Shown here: piece after piece, positions 58,986 through 64,000 of the stretch
Layout of the letters: every line of letters starts with the position of its first letter
Numbering within the stretch: position 1 is the first letter of the stretch
Source of the DNA: Pteria penguin
Taxonomy: Eukaryota > Mollusca > Bivalvia > Pterioida > Pteriidae
Assembly (NCBI GenBank): GCA_035048485.1
Contig: CM068583.1
Coordinates: forward strand, 65,220,306 to 65,284,305
DNA length: 64,000 nucleotides
Direction of reading: 5' to 3'
Position numbers and translations under genes: made by a program
Notes under the pieces: generated by a model
The model's input: the letters and a program-made list of their open reading frames with translations, nothing else
Databases searched by the model: none
Told to the model about the DNA's origin: nothing

Positions 58986-59370
58986 CGCATTGGTTTTGGA
59001 AATTATACACGTTCGTTCTTATTGTATCAATCAGGTAACATTTGAAATACAGAAAACATTTATGATGTATTACCGTAAAAGCCTTTGGATCTAACCGATG
59101 GTGTTATGGTGAAGGTATTTCTATATACTGTTAAGTGTTTTGTTTTAAATGTTTACAAGTCTTTTTTATATATAATTACCATAGTGTGGTATTTTCTATT
59201 ATTTCATTGTAAAAAATGTCGTTTATTTGCACATAGATGTCATTCATGACGTCACGCTATGACTCTAGATTTGATCCCAGGCAACTTTTCGTAATACATC
59301 ATACAAAATTTACAGAGTACTTGATGAACATGAGAATAATAGAAGGGAATCCCACCCAGGTGAGCACGAT

Positions 59371-59596
59371 TTACAATCTATGACGAGGTTTGTCTAGTCT
59401 CAGATGTAGTCAGTCTTACAATCTATGACGAGGTTTGTCTAGTCTCAGATGTTGTTAGTCTTACAATCTATGACGAGGTTTGTCTAGTCTCAGATGTTGT
59501 CAGTCTTACAATCTATGACGAGGTTTGTCTAGTCTCAGATGTTGTCAGTCTTACAATCTATGACGAGGTTTGTCTAGTCTCAGATGTTGTCAGTCA
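59371..59596. repeat. 45-bp tandem repeat, 5 copies
   Basis: Near-identical units containing ttacaatctatgacgaggtt and tgtctagtctcagatgttgt, at exact 45-bp spacing (59,416, 59,461, ...). Confidence 0.95.
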
Positions 59597-59687
59597 TGAA
59601 CACGAGAATTTGATTTATTTGTCCCTTACGCAAAATATGAAGGGTTTCTTCACAATGAATCTTTATGTGAAGTTTCGAAGCTCTAAA

Positions 59688-59965
59688 GCCGGTGTGGCCT
59701 AGTGGATAAGGTGCTCGGCTCGTGATCGAGAGGTCCCGGGTTCGACTACCGCCCTGGGCACACCGGTGTTCTGTCTTTCAGATGAGATGTGAAAACCGAG
59801 ATCCCGTGTCACGGTAGGCGCGGCACGTAAAAGATCCCGGGTGGGTCTGTTGCAAAGGTCTAAATTTGTATGCAATGCATCAGGCAGACGCCGTCACCAT
59901 ATACGTGAAATAATCGTGGAGTTACGTAAAACAATAATCAATTAATCAGTCAATCGAAGCTCTAT
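59688..59965 (+). mobile_element. tRNA-derived SINE inside the foldback element
   Basis: The head gccggtgtggcctagtggat has a consensus A box, and gggttcgactaccg is the B box. Same body as the 57.1-kb copy; the tail is aatcaattaatcagtcaatc. Confidence 0.85.
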
Positions 59966-59989
59966 AGTCTTTGGTGTAGAAGATAGAGT

Positions 59990-60490
59990 CAAAGTTAAGG
60001 TTTTTGAAAAGTAGGTCACACTTCATGGTCATGGATACTAGGTCAGAAGGCATGGTCCTAAATGAAAGGTCATGGATACTAGGTCAGAAGGCATGGTCTA
60101 AATGAAAGGTCTTATCACGAGAAATCTATATGTGAAGTTTCAAACTCTTACCCCTTGTGGTACAAAAGAAATAGCCAACTGCTGGTTTAAGATTTTCAAA
60201 ACTAGGTTAAGCTCCAAGACCAAGTCATAGCCCCAAATGAAAGGTCTTATCACAAGGAATCTACATGTGAAGTTTCAAACCCTTACCCCTTTTGGTACAA
60301 AAGAAATAGCCAAGGTTTAAGATTTTCAAAACTAGGTCAAGCTCCAAGATCAAGTCATGGTCCCAAATGAAAGATCTCAGCACAAGGAATCTATGTGTAA
60401 AGTTTCAAAGCCTTGCATATTTTGGTACAAACGATATAGTCAATGCTTTTTCCAGAGTCAGAGTCACAGACAGGTCAAAACCTAGATGCC
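59990..60490. repeat. ~117-bp tandem repeat
   Basis: Three to four copies share aaatgaaaggtcttatcaca, aatctacatgtgaagtttca, ccccttttggtacaaaagaa and gattttcaaaactaggtcaa. Confidence 0.8.
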
Positions 60491-60789
60491 CCTAATTTCA
60501 TTCCAGTGCATAAAGACGAACTTGTATTTCTTTTTTTTCCGCTAGTATATATAAAGATTTCTCGGATTAAATAAGTTTATCTCGAATGAAATTCTAGTAG
60601 ATATATCTCTTTTCTAAATATATGCATCTATATGTGGAAACGAGATTAAAACGGAAGACGTTTCTGTCCAAGAAAATGAGATATTTACCAGAGAGATCTC
60701 TATTTTAAATAGAAATTTCTCTATTTATTGTTAAACAAAGTAACAAGTTGGATTTACTTATGTGTGAAAAGAAAATCCGGAATTTCACA

Positions 60790-60965
60790 TTGGGGGGGGG
60801 GAGGATTTACCATATACAATGTAGTAGTTTTCCCTCGGGAGAAAAATGGCTATAAGAGGGGGGAAATGGCTATATAGCCAAATTTCCCCCGGAGGAAAGA
60901 CTACTATATTGCCATTTTCAGGAGGGAACTGATATTTAGCTATTTTCGGGTGGGGGGATAGCTAA
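60790..60965. repeat. Hairpin cluster, second
   Basis: gtagtagttttccctcggga, then ggctatatagccaaatttcc, then gaaagactactatattgcca: interlocking inverted repeats related to the cluster at 58,858. Confidence 0.6.
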
Positions 60966-61539
60966 GGGGATAAACTATTACATAACACCACAACGAATAT
61001 CCGGAAACCTAATGTCATAGCTATAGTGTCCGCGTTTGCATCCGTGATCTTGCCCTTGGTACCATCGTTTTCGACCCGCGACCTTGACCTTGGCGCTTGA
61101 CCTACTTTCCAAAAACTGTAACATATTTCACACGTGTGTTTATTATGAATTACCTTGGGACCTTGACCTGTGAAGTTTCATCCACTTTTCAAAAACTTTA
61201 ACCTTGCCCGTAACTCGTCAACTACTGGGAGTAGAGCTTTCGTATTTCACATTTTAGCTCTAGACTTTTCTGTCTGTACCAGGAGTTTTGACTCCAGGAT
61301 CGTGAGCTTGAATTAAGAAAACATTGCAAATACATGCTTTCTCTGTGGCAACTCCGCGGGAGAACTATATTGTCCCCTGACAACTCTTGTCCACATACTA
61401 GTTAACAAAACGGTTTTCTGGGTAGTTTAGTGCGTAGATGTTGATATCGATGAACATTCTATAAACAGAAAAATTAATACGAATTTATTTTGAACTTAAG
61501 TAACAACGAAATATTGAGTAGAATTTTCAAGAATGTATG
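60966..61539. other. Foldback interior, no gene
   Basis: Contains ccttgacctt/ttcaaaaactttaacctt-type dispersed repeat motifs near 61,080-61,205. No exon. Confidence 0.4.
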
Positions 61540-61985
61540 TTGAATTTTCAAAATAGTTAAGCTGAATCTTCAAGGTAGTATCTTGAATTTTCTAGATAAT
61601 TAAGTTGAATTTTCAAGAAAGTGTCTTGAGTTTTCTAGATAGTTAAGTTGAATAATCAAGATAATATCTTGAATTTTCTAGATAGTTTAGTTGAATTTTC
61701 CAGATAATATCTTGAATTTTCCAGATAATATCTTGAATTTTCAAGACAGTATCTAGAATTTTCAAGGTAGTAAAGTTAAATTTTCAAGATAGTAAGTTGA
61801 TTTTTCAAAGTAGTATCTTGAATTTTCAAGATAGTGTCTTGAATTTTCAAGGTAGTTAAGTTGAATTTTCAAGATAGTAGGTTAAATTTTCTAGATAGTA
61901 TCTTGAATTTTCTAGATAGTGTCTTAAAATTTCAAGAAAGTAAGTTGAATTTTCAAGATAGTATCTTGAATTTTCAAGATAAATT
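61540..61985. repeat. Right array of palindromic minisatellite
   Basis: About 20 units of tatcttgaattttcaagata type, the inverted partner of the left array. Confidence 0.9.
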
Positions 61986-62131
61986 AAAAATATATATATG
62001 TGGCCCTAATTGGCTTCCGTAGAACCCAATTTACTCAAATCTTTTTAAATGTGTCTATCGATTGTGTACTGCAGTCTAGACCACAGGAAACTAGATAGTA
62101 GCAGTGCATATCATTTACTGCGTGGCTCGCC

Positions 62132-63840
62132 ATGCAAATCTCAAAGAAATTACGGATCATCGTTGGCATTGGAATTGTTATTCAGATAGGAGTGATGGTA
62201 TTTCTGTATTTGAAAACATCATGGAATAAGGACCCAGAGGTACGTTCATAATATCATGTATATCAATGTACCGAAAGCGGAATAAGAATGAAGCGACTGA
62301 ATGATGATGGTGAAGGTATCTTAACATTCCAAAATAATGATGATTATCAACACTTTATATCATCAAACCAAACGAAACATTTTTATATATTAACAGTTAT
62401 ATATGGGTACTTGAATATGTCATACATACACAAGCCTGGTCACGTGCCAGTATAAATGGAGAGGTAAATATAAGAATGTAATTAAAATGTATTCCTCATA
62501 TATGTCGTTTATTTTTACGCACTTCTTTATAAATGCACATTATGTAGACAGACGACACTAACAAAATGTACCAATAATGTGTGCACTCGTGGTAAACATG
62601 GGATCTGTTGTACATTGTCCAGTCAACGTCAATACATGAAATGACCTTAAACAGATTGAAACAAAAACTATATTTCTGTTAATATGAATTTAGGCAAAGT
62701 CTATGAGAGAGCACAACTAATGAACATATCGTGTAATAATTTTATTTCTTACTGGGATATTGATCTGATTTATAAATAATATGATAATGTATTCTAAAAA
62801 TAACTAAATACCAGCTTGACCTTAGGAGGCGGGGAGGGGGTTCGAATAGCTATACCCCAAGCCTTTCTCCATCTATGTGTTCCCTTTTTGTCCGCAGAGA
62901 AATTTGAGCTTTTCTGACCCATTTCGTCCCATATTTCTCACAGACATAGGAACAGACTGAGCAACATGTAAACTTGTTATAACCATGTATTTTTATGCTT
63001 TATTCATATGGATAACCAAATAAAGTGTGCGCGAAATTCAATTAAATGGACTTAATATTTCTATTATATGGCAATTTTCAGTTAAAGCTTCATATTTCAT
63101 TAAAATAATAAACAATAATGATGATAATAATAATAATAATAATATAGTGAAAGTTTCACTAGACCGTAGGCTATCAATTTTTACTTAATACTAGATAGGT
63201 TTGTCAGTCTGGTGAGTTTCACAAACACTGCAATGGATATAGAAACAAAAGGACTCAGCAAAAGCTAAACATGTTTCCTCTGTAACAGACAGGTTGAAAA
63301 ACTCTGGCCCTACCGGAAATCGAAACCAGAACCTTCAGGACGGACACTTTCACTCTCGAGTTATCCAGTTATTCATGCTTTCCCTGTACCTGGTTCTTCA
63401 TATGAAGGTCACTCTCACCATATCCGTAAAGAGCAGGGCGAAAATTTGTGGCCAGATCTGTGAATTGAACCCAGAACCTTCTATTTGGATACTTTATAAA
63501 GAGAATTCTGGTTCTCCTTTACATGAATGTCACTGTCTAGCAGACATGGTAAATAATTGTGATCGGACCTAGCGGCGATCGAACCCAAAACCTTCCTTTT
63601 ATAAAGAAGATGCTCTAACCAGTGAGGTAAACTGTTCAATATAAAAATTTGTCACACTATCAAATGATATCCCCCTCCCAAATAAAGAGGGACGAAGCGG
63701 AGAAAACATGTGTTTGTGCCTATGGTAGTATATGTAACAGGTGTTTGCTTGGGTACTGAATGTGTTATTTCATCATTTAGATCTCTGAAGGCAAACTTGA
63801 GTCAGATATTGCGAGATATAGGCAGCAAATGCCTGAATAA
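62132..63840 (+). CDS. 55-aa single-pass membrane microprotein, two exons
   Basis: Exon 1 (62,132-62,239) starts ATG with MQISKKLRIIVGIG and ends ...KDPE|gtacgt. Exon 2 (63,781-63,840) follows acceptor ttatttcatcatttag, in matching phase 0, reads ISEGKLESDIARYRQQMPE and stops at TAA. The signal AATAAA (63,836-63,841) overlaps the stop codon, so the 3' end is very short. Residues 5-8 are basic, about 9-28 form one transmembrane helix, and the rest is a charged amphipathic helix. That layout resembles small mitochondrial inner-membrane assembly proteins, but I cannot name a family. Alternatively exon 1 encodes a signal anchor of a longer protein whose exons lie beyond the window. Confidence 0.6.
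62240..63289 (+). other. Microprotein gene intron, 5' part
   Basis: Non-coding, AT-rich, with a short (aat)n run near 63,120-63,143. No other exon supported. Confidence 0.5.
63290..63640 (-). repeat. Three tandem tRNA-like heads in the microprotein intron
   Basis: On minus, B-box-like segments (ggttttgggttcgatcgccg; ggttctgggttcaattcaca; ggttctggtttcgatttccg) are spaced about 120-140 bp apart. The first has an A-box-like ttacctcactggttagagca. A degenerate SINE-derived tandem. Confidence 0.6.
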
Positions 63841-63841
63841 A

Positions 63842-64000
63842 AGCTATTGTTAGCATACACAGTACCATAATTCATGAAGGATCGAATTTCATCAAGTTCC
63901 CCAATGACGAATATTACTAGATAATTTGGTCCATAGTTTATACCATTAACTAAACTCCTGTAAGAATGCAGTGCAGGATAAATAGTAATTGAATAGTATA
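63842..64000. other. 3' flank, no gene
   Basis: Sequence after the polyadenylation signal; nothing recognised up to the window end. Confidence 0.4.

Larger units (their letters stand above)
58340..62022. mobile_element. Foldback-like element with minisatellite inverted termini
   Basis: The ends CTACGGAAGCCAATTAGGGC (58,340) and its reverse complement (ending 62,022) face each other. Each is followed inward by an array of a 20-21 bp self-complementary repeat (58,378-58,845 and 61,540-61,985). A 3-bp AAC flanks both sides and may be the target duplication. The 2.7-kb interior carries hairpins, a 45-bp repeat, a SINE and a ~117-bp repeat but no transposase, so it is non-autonomous. Long inverted ends made of tandem repeats are the classic architecture of foldback elements. 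Confidence 0.7.

Overview
The window looks like repeat-rich nuclear DNA of an invertebrate, most likely a bivalve or other mollusc. Evidence: genes split by GT-AG introns, tRNA-derived SINEs, APE-type non-LTR retrotransposons, a THAP/Kolobok-type DNA transposon, a chitin-active AA15 enzyme gene, and many satellites. The species assignment is an inference; nothing in the window looks bacterial or organellar.

Layout. 1-5.26 kb is a 26-bp satellite with a 1,481-bp higher-order duplication. 6.15-7.38 kb is a 21-bp minisatellite. 7.4-17.4 kb is mostly non-coding with hairpin/foldback elements, tRNA-like SINE heads, one candidate exon (11.05 kb) and a LINE 3' remnant (14.9-15.4 kb). 17.5-21.6 kb holds a decayed multicopy transposon-like gene with an antisense spliced ORF inside it. 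22.3-24.8 kb is a minus-strand CR1-like LINE that begins with a 2A-like peptide. 25.5-35.0 kb is a second, plus-strand LINE interrupted by a MITE and by a 7.3-kb Kolobok transposon.

The most interesting unit is that Kolobok element (26,415-33,701). It has 13-bp inverted termini and a TTAA target duplication, and removing it rejoins the LINE reverse-transcriptase frame. It carries two genes that I could splice with all phases matching: an 11-exon, 798-aa THAP-domain transposase on plus, and a 3-exon, 198-aa protein on minus consisting of the P2X7-receptor C-terminal-type domain. The two coding regions overlap tail to tail by 65 bp.

Two apparently host genes follow. A three-exon secreted AA15 lytic polysaccharide monooxygenase (37.0-41.0 kb, minus, 788 aa) has a very long Gln-rich tail. 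A two-exon 55-aa single-pass membrane microprotein lies at 62.1-63.8 kb. Between them are a palindromic element (43.0-45.2 kb), a 25/23/45-bp composite satellite field (46.0-52.6 kb), SINEs, MITEs, and a 3.7-kb foldback-like element whose inverted ends are built of palindromic minisatellite repeats (58.3-62.0 kb). Gene models come from reading splice sites and phases by eye; no similarity search was run.
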